Shown here: one piece after another, positions 54,305-63,246 of the stretch | Layout: each line of letters begins with the position of its first letter | Numbering within the stretch: position 1 is the stretch's first letter | Assembly (NCBI RefSeq): GCF_002102185.1 | Contig: NZ_LQOW01000024.1 | Location: forward strand, 124,001-188,000 | Direction: 5' to 3' | DNA length: 64,000 nt | Origin: Mycobacterium fragae | GTDB taxonomy: Bacteria; Actinomycetota; Actinomycetes; Mycobacteriales; Mycobacteriaceae | Notes under the pieces: model-generated | What the model saw: the letters and a program-made list of their open reading frames with translations, nothing else | The model's database searches: none | Told to the model about the DNA's origin: nothing | Translations under genes and position numbers: made by a program

Positions 54305-55443
54305 CCGTCCTGCGCGCACTCCCGGTAGCGCCGGGCCTCTCGGCGCACTCGCTGCTACCCGCGCTGGAACGAGTCTTGGATGGCCGCGATTCCGCCTTTG
54401 TCCCCATAGCCGCAGACAGTCGCCCTGAGCTATCGGCATTGCGGGTCGGCGAGGAGATCGACGACGACATCGCCCTGGTGGTGACGACGTCCGGAACCAC
54501 CGGCGCGCCCAAGGGCGCGATGTTGACCGCCGCTGCGCTGACTGCCAGCGCGGCGGCCACCCATGACCGGCTCGGCGGACCGGGCCGGTGGCTGCTGGCG
54601 TTGCCGCCGCATCACATCGCGGGTGTGCAGGTGCTGGTGCGCAGCCTGCTGGCCGGTAGTGTTCCCGTCGAATTGGATGTCTCGGCTGGGTTCGATGTGA
54701 CCGAATTACCTTCTGCGGTAAGGGAACTCGGCTCCGGTCGGCGCTATACCGCGCTGGTCGCAGCGCAGTTGGTCAAGGCGCTGACCGATCGGGCAGCGAC
54801 TGCCGCACTCGCTGAGGTGGACGCCGTGCTGATCGGCGGCGGCCCGGCCCCCCGGCCGATGCTGGAGGCCGCCGCGAGCGCGGGTATCACGGTGGTGCGC
54901 ACGTACGGGATGAGCGAGACGGCCGGCGGCTGCGTCTACGACGGGATCCCGCTCGACGGGGTGCGGCTGCGGCTGGAGGGCGATGGCCGCATCGTGATCG
55001 GCGGCGCGACTCTGGCCAAGGGTTATCGCAACCGGCCGGATCCCGACCCGTTCGCCGAGCCGGGCTGGTTTCGCACCGATGATATTGGGGCTGTGGATGA
55101 TTCGGGTGTGCTCATGGTGCGGGGCCGAGCTGACGAGGCGATCAGCACCGGCGGGTTGACGGTGCTGCCGCAGCCGGTGGAGGCGGCGTTGCGCAGCCAC
55201 CCCGCGGTGGCCGACTGCGCGGTGTTCGGCGTCGCCGACGACCGGCTGGGTCAGCGGGTGGTGGCGGCCGTGGTGGTCGCAGATGGTTATGAGCAACTGG
55301 CACTCGACACGCTGCGCGCACACGTGACACAGACGCTGGACGTCACTGCTGCGCCACGCGAACTGCATATCCTCGATACGCTTCCGATGCGTGGCATCGG
55401 CAAGGTGGATCGGCAGGCGCTGACACGCCGGTTCGACCGATGA
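54265..55443 (+). CDS. menE: o-Succinylbenzoate-CoA ligase MenE
   Basis: 392 residues as drawn from TTG 54265, but the start is uncertain. ANL motifs are intact: LVVTTSGTTGAPKGAMLTA, TYGMSETAGGCVYDG, GWFRTDDIGAVDDSG, GRADEAISTGGLTVLPQPVE and PMRGIGKVDRQ with the lysine. It makes OSB-CoA before MenB acts. A perfect AGGAGG lies at 54290-54295 but no ATG, GTG or TTG follows at normal distance in this frame (ATA at 54301, CTG shortly after); TTG 54376 aligns with the shorter M. tuberculosis form. Corresponds to Rv0542c. Confidence 0.93.
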   Translation: MAVRQRARRGGRIAVLRALPVAPGLSAHSLLPALERVLDGRDSAFVPIAADSRPELSALRVGEEIDDDIALVVTTSGTTGAPKGAMLTAAALTASAAATHDRLGGPGRWLLALPPHHIAGVQVLVRSLLAGSVPVELDVSAGFDVTELPSAVRELGSGRRYTALVAAQLVKALTDRAATAALAEVDAVLIGGGPAPRPMLEAAASAGITVVRTYGMSETAGGCVYDGIPLDGVRLRLEGDGRIVIGGATLAKGYRNRPDPDPFAEPGWFRTDDIGAVDDSGVLMVRGRADEAISTGGLTVLPQPVEAALRSHPAVADCAVFGVADDRLGQRVVAAVVVADGYEQLALDTLRAHVTQTLDVTAAPRELHILDTLPMRGIGKVDRQALTRRFDR

Positions 55444-55465
55444 CAAGGCCGGAAAGGAGCTGGCG

Positions 55466-56005
55466 CTGGACCGCTGGAAGTTGTCGACGTTGGGGCAGCG
55501 ATTCGAAGGGTCGCGGGCCGGCGAGGCAGCGATCAGCGTCTTGGTCGTGGTGGTGCTGCTCATCGGCGTGGTGTGGAGTCTGCCCGATGCCGAACTCAAG
55601 CGGCGGGTTGCGCCCGTCCTGCAGCCGGTTGCATCGGCGACGGGGCTGGAGCAGGACTGGCGAGTGTATGCCCCGGAACCGTTGCGGCGCTTGGAGTTCG
55701 TCGAAGTGCGGGTCATCATGGCCGACGGCGACCAGCGGGTGTGGACGAATCCGCGCGGTGACCGGGTGGTGGGGGCATTCGCCTGGTATCGCTGGCAGAA
55801 GCTCAAGGAGAACCTGGTCCGTCAGCCCGCGATCCGAGCCGGCGTGGCGCATTGGGTTGTTCACCGGCTCACCGGACCCTCGGAGCGCGCGGTACGCGTG
55901 CAGATGCTGTTGCGTACCGAGTTGTTACCAGCGCCGGGCAGCGGCGGTCCGATAACCCGCGGGCAGGAGATTCTCTACGACGAGATCCTCACCGGACGGC
56001 GATGA
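55466..56005 (+). CDS. Single-pass membrane protein paired with HTTM protein
   Basis: 179 residues if the CTG at 55466 is the start; 174 from TTG 55481. AAAGGAG at 55453-55459 has ideal spacing to the CTG and poor spacing to the TTG. One helix (AAISVLVVVVLLIGVVWSLP), then an extracytoplasmic domain with WRVYAPEPLRRLEFVEVRVIMADGDQRVWTN and AHWVVHRLTG. Such proteins commonly precede HTTM-domain genes; here the stop overlaps that start (ATGA). No counterpart at this place in M. tuberculosis that I recall. Confidence 0.72.
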   Translation: MDRWKLSTLGQRFEGSRAGEAAISVLVVVVLLIGVVWSLPDAELKRRVAPVLQPVASATGLEQDWRVYAPEPLRRLEFVEVRVIMADGDQRVWTNPRGDRVVGAFAWYRWQKLKENLVRQPAIRAGVAHWVVHRLTGPSERAVRVQMLLRTELLPAPGSGGPITRGQEILYDEILTGRR

Positions 56006-56928
56006 CCGAGCCGGAAAGCGGTGGGCGGCCGTGGTTTGCGGCCGCGGTGCAGGCATGGCGGACGTTTTGGTTCCAACCGCAGCCGGCCTACCCGCTCGGC
56101 TTGGTCAGGATGGCGTTCGGCGTGCTCGCGATCGGCTGGACTGTTTCGCTGCTACCCGATCTGTACCAGCTGTTCGGTCCGCACGGGGTTGTGCCGCAAC
56201 AGCCCGGGGGCGTCTTCGGATGGGGCGTTTTTGAAGTCTGGACCAGTGATCGTGCGCTACTGATCGGCTGGGCCGTGCTGCTGGTGTGTTCGGTGGCGCT
56301 GGCGATCGGCTGGCACAGCCGGCTGGCCGCGCTGGGGGCATTCGTGCTCATCATTTCCTTCGAACACCGCAATCCGTGGGTGTTCAACTCCGGTGACCTT
56401 GCGATACGCATCGAGGCTCTGTTCCTTGCGATTTCGCCGTGCGGTGCGGCGCTGTCGCTCGATCAGAAACGCGGTGGCGGAACCTTTTGGTCGGCGCAGC
56501 AGCGGCCACGCTGGCCGGTGCGGTTGCTGCAAGTGCAACTGTCGCTGATCTATCTGGCGTCGGCGCTGAGCAAGCTCAGCGGCGCCTCGTGGCCGCAGGG
56601 CACGGCAGTGTCCTACGCCCTGCGACTGCAGGACATGCTGCTGCTGCCCGTCCCGCATTGGTTCGCCGGCAGCGCGCTGCTGATGAACGCCGTCACCTGG
56701 GCAATACTCGCCGTCGAGTTTTCGATCGCAATTCTGGTCTGGAACAACCGATTACGACCATGGGTGCTCGGCGCTGGCGTGGTGATGCACACGCTGATCA
56801 TGATCACCATCGCCGTCGGGTTTTTCACGCTCGCCATGTTCGTGCTCTACCTGGCATTCGTCCCACCCGAAACTGTGGAACATCTGTTTCGCCACCGGCG
56901 GGCGGAAGACGACGCGACCGCTCAATAG
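56002..56928 (+). CDS. HTTM/vitamin-K-carboxylase-like membrane protein
   Basis: 308 residues from the ATG at 56002. Six or seven helices (LGLVRMAFGVLAIGWTVSLLP, LIGWAVLLVCSVALAIGW, LQVQLSLIYLASALSKLSG, LGAGVVMHTLIMITIAVGFFTLAMFVLYLAF) in the order of the HTTM domain shared with gamma-carboxylases. The motif HRNPWVFNSGDLAIRIEALFLAISP is the conserved HTTM stretch. No carboxylase-specific C-terminal domain is present. Function unknown; the adjacent menaquinone genes make a quinol-linked role tempting but this is inference only. Confidence 0.8.
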   Translation: MTEPESGGRPWFAAAVQAWRTFWFQPQPAYPLGLVRMAFGVLAIGWTVSLLPDLYQLFGPHGVVPQQPGGVFGWGVFEVWTSDRALLIGWAVLLVCSVALAIGWHSRLAALGAFVLIISFEHRNPWVFNSGDLAIRIEALFLAISPCGAALSLDQKRGGGTFWSAQQRPRWPVRLLQVQLSLIYLASALSKLSGASWPQGTAVSYALRLQDMLLLPVPHWFAGSALLMNAVTWAILAVEFSIAILVWNNRLRPWVLGAGVVMHTLIMITIAVGFFTLAMFVLYLAFVPPETVEHLFRHRRAEDDATAQ

Positions 56929-56939
56929 GCTGAGCGATC

Positions 56940-58292
56940 GTGAAGCTTGGTCGCAAGGAGGCGCTCGCTGTCACAGCAGGCCTGTTGCTGGTCGCGGCCG
57001 CGTTCGTATTGCCGCGCGTGCACTGGGGGCCCCGGCCACGTATCCACGCCGAACCGGACCGGTCCGCCTGGCACGCCGCAGCCGCACCGATCTTCGGCTG
57101 GTTTGATGCCCACGTCGGCTGGGGTACCGGGCCGGCGATCCTGCTCGGTCTGGCCGCGGTGGTGTGGGGGCCTGCCGTCGCCCAGCGGCCGCCCTGGCCG
57201 GTGCTGACGCTGGCCAGCTGGGCGACTTCCTGCTTGTGGGCGCTGTCGCTGGCCATGATCGACGGCTGGCAGCGCGGCTTCGCCGGACGGCTCACGGACA
57301 AAGACGAGTATCTGCCGCAGGTGCCGGGGATCACCGACATCGGCAAGGCGGTGCGCACGTTCTCCAGCCGGATCCTCGACTTCCAGCCGGACTCCTGGAT
57401 CACCCATGTGTCCGGGCATCCGCCGGGCGCGCTGCTGACGTTCGTGTGGCTGGACCGGCTCGGCCTCGGTGGCGGAGCTTGGGGCGGAGTGTTCTGCCTG
57501 CTGGTCGGGTCGAGCGCAGCGGCCGCGATCGTGATCGCGGTGCGGGCATTGGCCGACGAGCTGACCGCGCGCCGGGCCGCGCCGTTCGTCGCGGTCGCGC
57601 CGACGGCGATCTGGGTCGCGGTCTCCGCGGATGGGTATTTCGCCGGGGTCGCCGCTTGGGGTATCGCGCTGCTGGCGTTGGCGGCGCGTGGTGCGGTCCG
57701 ATTCCCCGCACTGATCGCGGCCGGGGCGGGGCTGCTGCTCGGTTGGGCGGTGTTTCTCAGCTACGGGCTGACCTTGCTGGCGTTTCCGGTGTTGGCCGTG
57801 CTGGTGTCGGCGCCGCAATGGCGTCCCGCGTTGCGGGCACTCAGCCCGGCCGTTTTGGCCGCATTCGCGATTGCAGCGGTGTTCGCCGCCTCAGGGTTCT
57901 CGTGGTTCGAAGGTTATAACCTTGTGCAGCAACGATATTGGCAAGGCATTGCGAGCGATCGGCCGTTTCAGTACTGGAGCTGGGGGAACCTGGCCGCGGT
58001 GGTGTGCGCGATCGGGTTGGGCAGCGTGGCAGGGCTCGCCAGGGCATTCGACTGGACGGCGATTCGTCGCCGCTCTGGCCTTCATCTGTTGATCCTGGCG
58101 GTGTTGGTCGCGATCGTCTGCGCGGACCTGAGCATGCTGAGCAAGGCCGAGACAGAGCGGATTTGGCTACCGTTCACGGTGTGGCTGACCGCCGCGCCGG
58201 CGCTGCTGCCGCCGCGGTCACAACGGTTGTGGCTGGCCGTCAACATCGTCGGGGCGCTGCTGCTGAACAGCCTGATCTTCACCCACTGGTAG
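56940..58292 (+). CDS. Polytopic membrane protein (Rv0541c-like)
   Basis: 450 residues from the GTG at 56940, about ten or eleven helices (EALAVTAGLLLVAAAFVLP, GPAILLGLAAVVWGPAVA, APFVAVAPTAIWVAVSADGYFAGVAAWGIALLALAA). A loop after the third helix carries DVGITD-like and HVSGHPPGALLTFVWLDR, a GT-C-like extracytoplasmic loop. Corresponds to Rv0541c. Possibly a GT-C glycosyltransferase using polyprenyl-phosphate sugars, consistent with the glycosyltransferase genes directly opposite. Its stop abuts the end of the convergent gene at 58293. Confidence 0.85.
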   Translation: MKLGRKEALAVTAGLLLVAAAFVLPRVHWGPRPRIHAEPDRSAWHAAAAPIFGWFDAHVGWGTGPAILLGLAAVVWGPAVAQRPPWPVLTLASWATSCLWALSLAMIDGWQRGFAGRLTDKDEYLPQVPGITDIGKAVRTFSSRILDFQPDSWITHVSGHPPGALLTFVWLDRLGLGGGAWGGVFCLLVGSSAAAAIVIAVRALADELTARRAAPFVAVAPTAIWVAVSADGYFAGVAAWGIALLALAARGAVRFPALIAAGAGLLLGWAVFLSYGLTLLAFPVLAVLVSAPQWRPALRALSPAVLAAFAIAAVFAASGFSWFEGYNLVQQRYWQGIASDRPFQYWSWGNLAAVVCAIGLGSVAGLARAFDWTAIRRRSGLHLLILAVLVAIVCADLSMLSKAETERIWLPFTVWLTAAPALLPPRSQRLWLAVNIVGALLLNSLIFTHW

Positions 58293-58958
58293 TCAAAGAC
58301 CCGCTTGCCGGGTGGCTCGCGCGAACCGGCTGTCCGGCCGACAGCGTTCGCGCACCGCGGCCACGTCGTCGACGACGTCGACGTCGGCCAACTCTTCGAG
58401 CAGTGACACGCTAACGCCGTTGCTGCGTAAGGCTTTTAGCGTCAACGCTCCGGTGTTGCGATGGGACATCGGGACACCGCGCAGGTGCTCGGCGAGCGCC
58501 GCGGTGCGCACGCCGAGCGCCCACCAGCCGCCGTCACTGGCCAAGCCGAGCACGGCCGGCGCTTGGGCTAAGCGCCGGCCGCAGTCGGCCAGTAGTTCGG
58601 CGGTCACCTGCGGGGTGTCCATCCCGATCTGCAAGACCGGATGCCCGTCGACTGCGGCGTCGGCATGCGCGTTGGCCAGCCGGTCGGCGAAGTCGTTGCC
58701 GCGCTGCCCGATAACGGTAAACGTGGTGAGCCGGTCGCGGATCTCGGCGGCGTCGACGGCGTCATGCAGCTCGCCGGTGAGCGCCACCACCCGCGCGGCG
58801 ACCGGGGTGGCCTCCACCGCGTCGAGAGTGTCGATCAGTGCGGCCGCGGCGATCTGGGCGGCGACCCGATCGCCGACCTTCGCCGCCAGCCGAGTCTTGG
58901 CCCGGCCGGGCACCGGGGCCTTCGCCACCACCAGCAACGTCAGCGGCAGGACGCTCAT
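58293..58958 (-). CDS. DUF2064/TIGR04282-type glycosyltransferase-fold protein (Rv0540-like)
   Basis: 221 residues. LLVVAKAPVPGRAKTRLAAKVGDRVAAQIAAAALIDTLDAVEA is the DUF2064 N-terminus; QIGMDTPQVTAELLADC contains a DTPQ-type metal motif; VLGLASDGGWWALGVR and GVPMSHRNTGALTLKALRSNGVSV follow. The fold is GT-A-like nucleotidyl or glycosyl transfer. Corresponds to Rv0540. Start overlaps the stop of the GT2 gene by four bases (58955-58958), so the two act together. Confidence 0.9.
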   Translation of the reverse strand: MSVLPLTLLVVAKAPVPGRAKTRLAAKVGDRVAAQIAAAALIDTLDAVEATPVAARVVALTGELHDAVDAAEIRDRLTTFTVIGQRGNDFADRLANAHADAAVDGHPVLQIGMDTPQVTAELLADCGRRLAQAPAVLGLASDGGWWALGVRTAALAEHLRGVPMSHRNTGALTLKALRSNGVSVSLLEELADVDVVDDVAAVRERCRPDSRFARATRQAGL

Positions 58959-59611
58959 GAGATCGCTTTCCAGAAGTCCAGGATCGCGGTCACGCTGCCC
59001 CGCAGCGAGCCGCTGATCTTGGATTTGCCGCCGGTGCGGGGCCCGTATGCGACGTCGTGCTCGACCACCCGCCAGCCGGCCGCGGCCGCCCGCACCAGCA
59101 GCTCCAGCGGGTATCCGGATCGGCGGTCCTTGACGTCCAGGCTCAGTAGGGCGTCGCGCCGGAAGACCCGCATCGGCGCGATGTCATGTACCGGCAAGCC
59201 GTGGCGGGTGCGCAGCCGCCAGCTCATCATCACGGTGCCCAGCCGCGCGACCCAGGGCCAGCGCAGTCCGGGCACCGGGCGGCGCCGGCCGATCGCCAGG
59301 TCGGCGCCGCGGTCCAATTCGGCGACCAGCGGGGGCAGGTCGGCGGGGTCCAGTGACCCGTCGGCATCGATGACGGCGACGATCGGAGTCGTCGCCGCTT
59401 CTACCCCGGCGTGCACCGCCGAGCCGTAGCCGGGTCGCGATTCGGCAACCACCCTCGCGCCGTGGCGGCGGGCTACTTCGGCGGTGTCATCGGTGCTGTT
59501 GTTGTCGACCACCAAAGCCTGGTAGCCGGCTGGCATGGCCGCCAACACGGACGGCAGCGACTCGGCCTCGTTCAGGCAGGGCAGCACCACCGTGACCAGA
59601 CCGTCGGGCAT
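58955..59611 (-). CDS. GT2 glycosyltransferase, dolichyl-phosphate-mannose-synthase-like (Rv0539-like)
   Basis: 218 residues. VTVVLPCLNEAESLPSVLAAMPAGYQALVVDNNSTDDTAEVA is the GT2 nucleotide-sugar site, VAVIDADGSLDPADLPPLV the DxD region, GRRRPVPGLRWPWVARLGT and IAPMRVFRRDALLSLDVKDRRSGYPLELLVRA the acceptor part. No C-terminal membrane helix. Likely transfers a sugar to polyprenyl phosphate or another lipid. Corresponds to Rv0539. Upstream of the DUF2064 gene in one transcript; 45 bases after the Rv0538-like gene. Confidence 0.9.
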   Translation of the reverse strand: MPDGLVTVVLPCLNEAESLPSVLAAMPAGYQALVVDNNSTDDTAEVARRHGARVVAESRPGYGSAVHAGVEAATTPIVAVIDADGSLDPADLPPLVAELDRGADLAIGRRRPVPGLRWPWVARLGTVMMSWRLRTRHGLPVHDIAPMRVFRRDALLSLDVKDRRSGYPLELLVRAAAAGWRVVEHDVAYGPRTGGKSKISGSLRGSVTAILDFWKAIS

Positions 59612-59656
59612 GGTTTCCGACAGTAAGGGATCTGGTCCCTGACACCGCTCGGGATA

Positions 59657-61552
59657 TCAGAAGTGGAAGCCGCCCGTCGTGCCGCCACCGCCCGTGGTGC
59701 CGCCACCAGTCGTGCCGCCGCCAGTCGTGCCGCCGCCCGTCGTACCGCCACCGGTTGTCCCGCCGCCAGTCGTGCCACCGGTGGTGCCGCCGCCAGTCGT
59801 GCCACCGGTCGTGCCCCCGGTACCGCCGGTGGTACCGCCACCCGTTGTGCCGCCGCCGGTCGTACCGCCACCGGTCGTACCGCCAGTGGTCCCACCCGTA
59901 CCGCCCGTCGTGCCACCGGTCGTACCGCCCGTCGTGCCACCGGTCGTACCGCCGCCGGTCGTGCCGCCACCGGTCGTACCGCCACCGGTCGTACCGCCCG
60001 TCGTGCCACCGGTCGTACCGCCACCGGTCGTACCGCCCGTCGTGCCGCCGGTTGTCGCACCCGTGGTACCGCCCGTCGTCGCACCCGTCGTTCCCGTCGT
60101 GCCGCCGGTGGTACCGGTTGTCGCACCGGTCGTACCCGTGGTGCCCGTCGTCGCACCGGTCGTGGTGCCCGTCGTACCCGTCGTCGCACCCGTGGTACCG
60201 GTGGTACCGGTCGTGCCCGTCGTCGCACCGGTCGTGGTGCCGGTGGTGCCCGTCGTCGTCCCGGTCGTGTTAGGGAACGGGATTGGGATCGGGATCGGTA
60301 TCGGGATCGGCACGTTCGGGTTTGGCGGGTTCGCCGGAGCCGGGGCTGGGGCAGGGGCCGGGGCGGGAGCCGGCGCCACCGGGGCCGGGGCGATGCCCTG
60401 CTGAGGACCCGACACCACCGGCAGGCCGCTGCCCGGCGGAAGAACCGCAGCGGGATTAGCGGTGGGCGGCACCGGCGGCAGCGGCGCCTGCTGTTGAGTT
60501 GGCAAGGGCGGCATGAACTTTCCCGGCGCCGCATTCGGATGTCCTTGAACCGGCTGTTGACTGGCGGTCGGGCGAATCGTGATCGCCACCGCGACCGCCA
60601 ATACCGCGAAGCCCACCACAGCGAAAGCTACGACGGCATTGCTGATGAGCAACGACCGCGAGCTCAGCCGCGGAGCGGCGCCCTCCTCGGCGTACTCGCC
60701 TTCGGACTCGTCCATCGCTTCCATCGGAAGCAGTTCGGAATCGTCGGCCATCGAGTAGGCCAGCTGCTCTCCCTGCTGCGCACTCGCCTGCGTCATCTCT
60801 GCCGCGGGCGGTATCGCCGCTGCCTGCGTCATGTCTGCCGCCGGGGCCATCGCCGTCGCGTCGCCACCCGCGCCACCTGCCGCGAATGAGTGCGTCATCG
60901 TCGTCGGTTCCACCGCCAGCGCCGCACCGCGGGCGATCGCGAATTCGTCCGCAACCTGCACCGGCAGCGCCGATGTGGCCTGCAATTTGTTGGCAACGGT
61001 ATGCAGGTCGGTCGATGAGTCAGACGACTTTCCGATCAGATAGACGCCGCCCGCGGCGCCGGCTCCCGCGCCCAGCCGGCCCAATAACGTGGCGGCGGCG
61101 GAGGTAGCGTCGGAGCCCTCGATCGGCTGGGCGCCCAGAACCGTCGGCGGCGCTTGGTCATCGGCTCCCACCGTCGACAACGTCGCCGTCCGGCCGTCGA
61201 CCGACAGCAGCGCTGTCTGCTCGCTGCCACCCTGAGAAGCGTTGCGCACCAACGCCGTTGTTGCCTCCACCTCCGACAGCAGCGCGACGTCGATGCCGGC
61301 CTCGGTCAATAGACGCCGCAACTCATCGGCCAACTGCTGATCCGACCAACACACCCCGGTTCCGACCAGCCGGTGCTGATCGTCGGCGAGTAACCGGTGG
61401 GTGCCGACCACGGTGTCGGTCAACGCCCCGACCGGGTTGGCCGCCACGTCGACCGTCGACTGGTCGAGCACGTCGAATCCCTGAGGGGTCGAACCGACCA
61501 GCGCCAAATGGGCGACCGGGCCGGTGACCGCTACCCCCAGAACTGCGTCCAC
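59657..61552 (-). CDS. Rv0538-like membrane protein with Pro-rich and Thr/Gly-repeat tail
   Basis: 631 residues from the GTG at 61552. Residues 1-~220 form a conserved mycobacterial domain (DAVLGVAVTGPVAHLALVG, CWSDQQLADELRRLL) with an actin/Hsp70-like opening, and an acidic Met/Ala segment to ~295. One helix lies at ~303-326. The outer part is Pro-rich (PPLPTQQQAPLPPVPP, then PIPIPIPIPIPF ~416-426), then about 200 residues of GTTG/GTTTG/GATTG repeats (429-626) ending in GGFHF. A single-pass protein with a long flexible outer tail, perhaps spanning the cell wall. Corresponds to Rv0538. Confidence 0.88.
   Translation of the reverse strand: MDAVLGVAVTGPVAHLALVGSTPQGFDVLDQSTVDVAANPVGALTDTVVGTHRLLADDQHRLVGTGVCWSDQQLADELRRLLTEAGIDVALLSEVEATTALVRNASQGGSEQTALLSVDGRTATLSTVGADDQAPPTVLGAQPIEGSDATSAAATLLGRLGAGAGAAGGVYLIGKSSDSSTDLHTVANKLQATSALPVQVADEFAIARGAALAVEPTTMTHSFAAGGAGGDATAMAPAADMTQAAAIPPAAEMTQASAQQGEQLAYSMADDSELLPMEAMDESEGEYAEEGAAPRLSSRSLLISNAVVAFAVVGFAVLAVAVAITIRPTASQQPVQGHPNAAPGKFMPPLPTQQQAPLPPVPPTANPAAVLPPGSGLPVVSGPQQGIAPAPVAPAPAPAPAPAPAPANPPNPNVPIPIPIPIPIPFPNTTGTTTGTTGTTTGATTGTTGTTGTTGATTGTTGTTTGATTGTTGTTGATTGTTGGTTGTTGATTGGTTGATTGGTTGGTTGGGTTGGTTGGTTGGGTTGGGTTGGGTTGGTTGGTTGGTTGGTGGTTGGTTGGGTTGGGTTGGGTTGGTGGTTGGTTGGGTTGGTTGGGTTGGGTTGGGTTGGGTTGGGTTGGGGTTGGFHF
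59665..60270 (-). repeat. Tandem low-complexity repeats encoding Thr/Gly tail
   Basis: About 600 bases built from 9- and 15-base variants of ACC-GGC/GGT-GGC units (GGTGGCACGACCGGC-type on the minus strand), so both the DNA and protein repeat. The plus strand reads VVPPPVVPP in a long artefactual frame. Such arrays slip during replication and their length may differ among strains. Confidence 0.85.
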
Positions 61553-61748
61553 GGGGACTCCCCTTGTGTAGAACCGAACGCCTCACCGCGACGGGCGACG
61601 AGATTGTCTTAGCAGCATTAGACTCCCACAACGTCGGCAGTATCGGCCATTCGGCCGATAAGCCCAGCACAACCGCTAACCGAGGTGTTGACTGGGCGCT
61701 GGGCCGACCGAGCGTCGACGGCTAACTGCCACGATCCCAGGGGAACCG

Positions 61749-63246
61749 GTGAGCGAAAGCTACAACGACACGGCTGACAACGCGCCCGGCGGGCCGACGC
61801 GGCGGTGGAATATCGGCAGGGACATCGCCGGCGTGGTCCTGCTGCTCCTTGCACTGGTGTTCCCGTGGAACCTGTATTTCGGCGTCGGGATCCCCAATAG
61901 CAACGGAACCGTTTTCTGGCTGCTGATTGCGGCCACACTCCTTTCTCTTGGGTCGGTCGCCGCAACGCTTATCGGCCCCGACGACCCGCGGGTGGCGGGA
62001 CGGCTGCGCCTGGCACTGAACATCCCGTATCTCCTGCTGGTCGTCGGCTTCGTGGCGTTCGACGCGGTGCAAACCGTCCGATACGGCGGCAGCGTGAAAG
62101 TGCCGGGCGGCGTCGGCCCTGGTGCATGGCTCGGGGTGGCCGGCTCGTTGTTGTGCGCGCAGCCGGTAATCACCGGAACAGCCGCGGACGACGGCGGATT
62201 CGCCCGGTGGCTGCGAGCGAACCGGGTCGTGGGCTATGCGTCGATCGTCGCCGCCGCGCTGAGCTTCGTGTTCGTCCTGTATTGGCGAGTGCGCTATGCC
62301 ATGCCCGATTCATCCAGCTCATCCGGGTTCGGCAAACAGAACGCCGCCGTGATTGCGACCGCGGTGGTCTACGGGGCCGTGGCGCTGGCTGCCGTCATCG
62401 TAGCGTCGAGGTGGATTGTCCAGGGCAGCAAGCCATTCCGGCTGGTGACGGTGGCGCTGGGGGCCTCGACGTTGGTCGCCGGGGGTGATCGTCTGGCTTC
62501 TTCCAGTCGGCCGGGAGATCGACGGATTCCACGGCATCGCGCAGAACACGTCGACGGCCGGGGTGGGCTTCGAGGGCTATCTGGCGTGGGCCGCGGCCGC
62601 GGCGATTCTTGCGCCGCTGGCATTGCTTGAATCGGTGGCCAACCGACCGATCGACCAGAACGTGTGGCGAGAGGCTGCCCGAAAAGGCTTGCTACTCATC
62701 ATCGTATGGTGTGCGGGCTCGATGCTGATGAGAATCACCGACCTTCTGGTCGCGGTGAGCCTGAACTTTCCGTTCTCTCGCTACGACAGCATGGCATTGG
62801 CCGCATTCGATCTGATCACCGCCGTCGTTGCGGGATGGCTGCGGGTCAACCTGGTCAACCCGTCGCTGAGCTCCAGGCTGCTCTCGGCCGCGAGTGGAAT
62901 CCTGTTCGGGCTCACCGTTGCCCGCATCGTGGTGGGCATCGCGCTGGCTCCTCGATTCTTGGAGCCCAAGCACCCCATCGGGGTGAACAGCTCGGTCTAC
63001 GGGAACAATCTCGCCCAGCAGATCACCAGCACGTTCGATGTCGTGCTATGCGGGCTGGCCCTCGGCGTGCTGGCTGTGGTCCTGTTCGCGGGGCGACGCG
63101 CTCGCCGGATCGCTCGACGTGCCCTTCCCGCCGCCCCCAGTCGCCCGCCGGCGCAGGCCGCACGCGCGCCGCGGATCCATCGCCCAAGTGCGGAGCGGCC
63201 CAAGATCTTTCGGGGCAGCGGTACAGCTCCCCCACCCGAGAGCTAG
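61749..63246 (+). pseudogene. Integral membrane protein (Rv0537c-like) split by a frameshift
   Basis: The first frame from 61749 gives eight or so helices (DIAGVVLLLLALVFPWNLYF, VGYASIVAAALSFVFVLYW) as far as ALGASTLVAG, then turns to Arg-rich nonsense. From 62485 the second frame continues the same protein: VIVWLLPVGREIDGFHGIAQN and further helices to 63246. Removing one G from the run GGGGG at 62479-62483 joins them into a single ~498-residue protein, the size range of Rv0537c. The rest is undamaged, so a recent mutation, a base-calling error or a slip-prone site are all possible. Confidence 0.85.

Noticed and set aside
59665-60270. CRISPR array
   Set aside because: Repeats are short, contiguous and in frame with a long protein; no unique spacers and no cas genes.
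59679-60404. Plus-strand frame reading VVPPPVVPP repeats
   Set aside because: Antisense of the Thr/Gly repeat array of the Rv0538-like gene; no start context, no neighbouring promoter.
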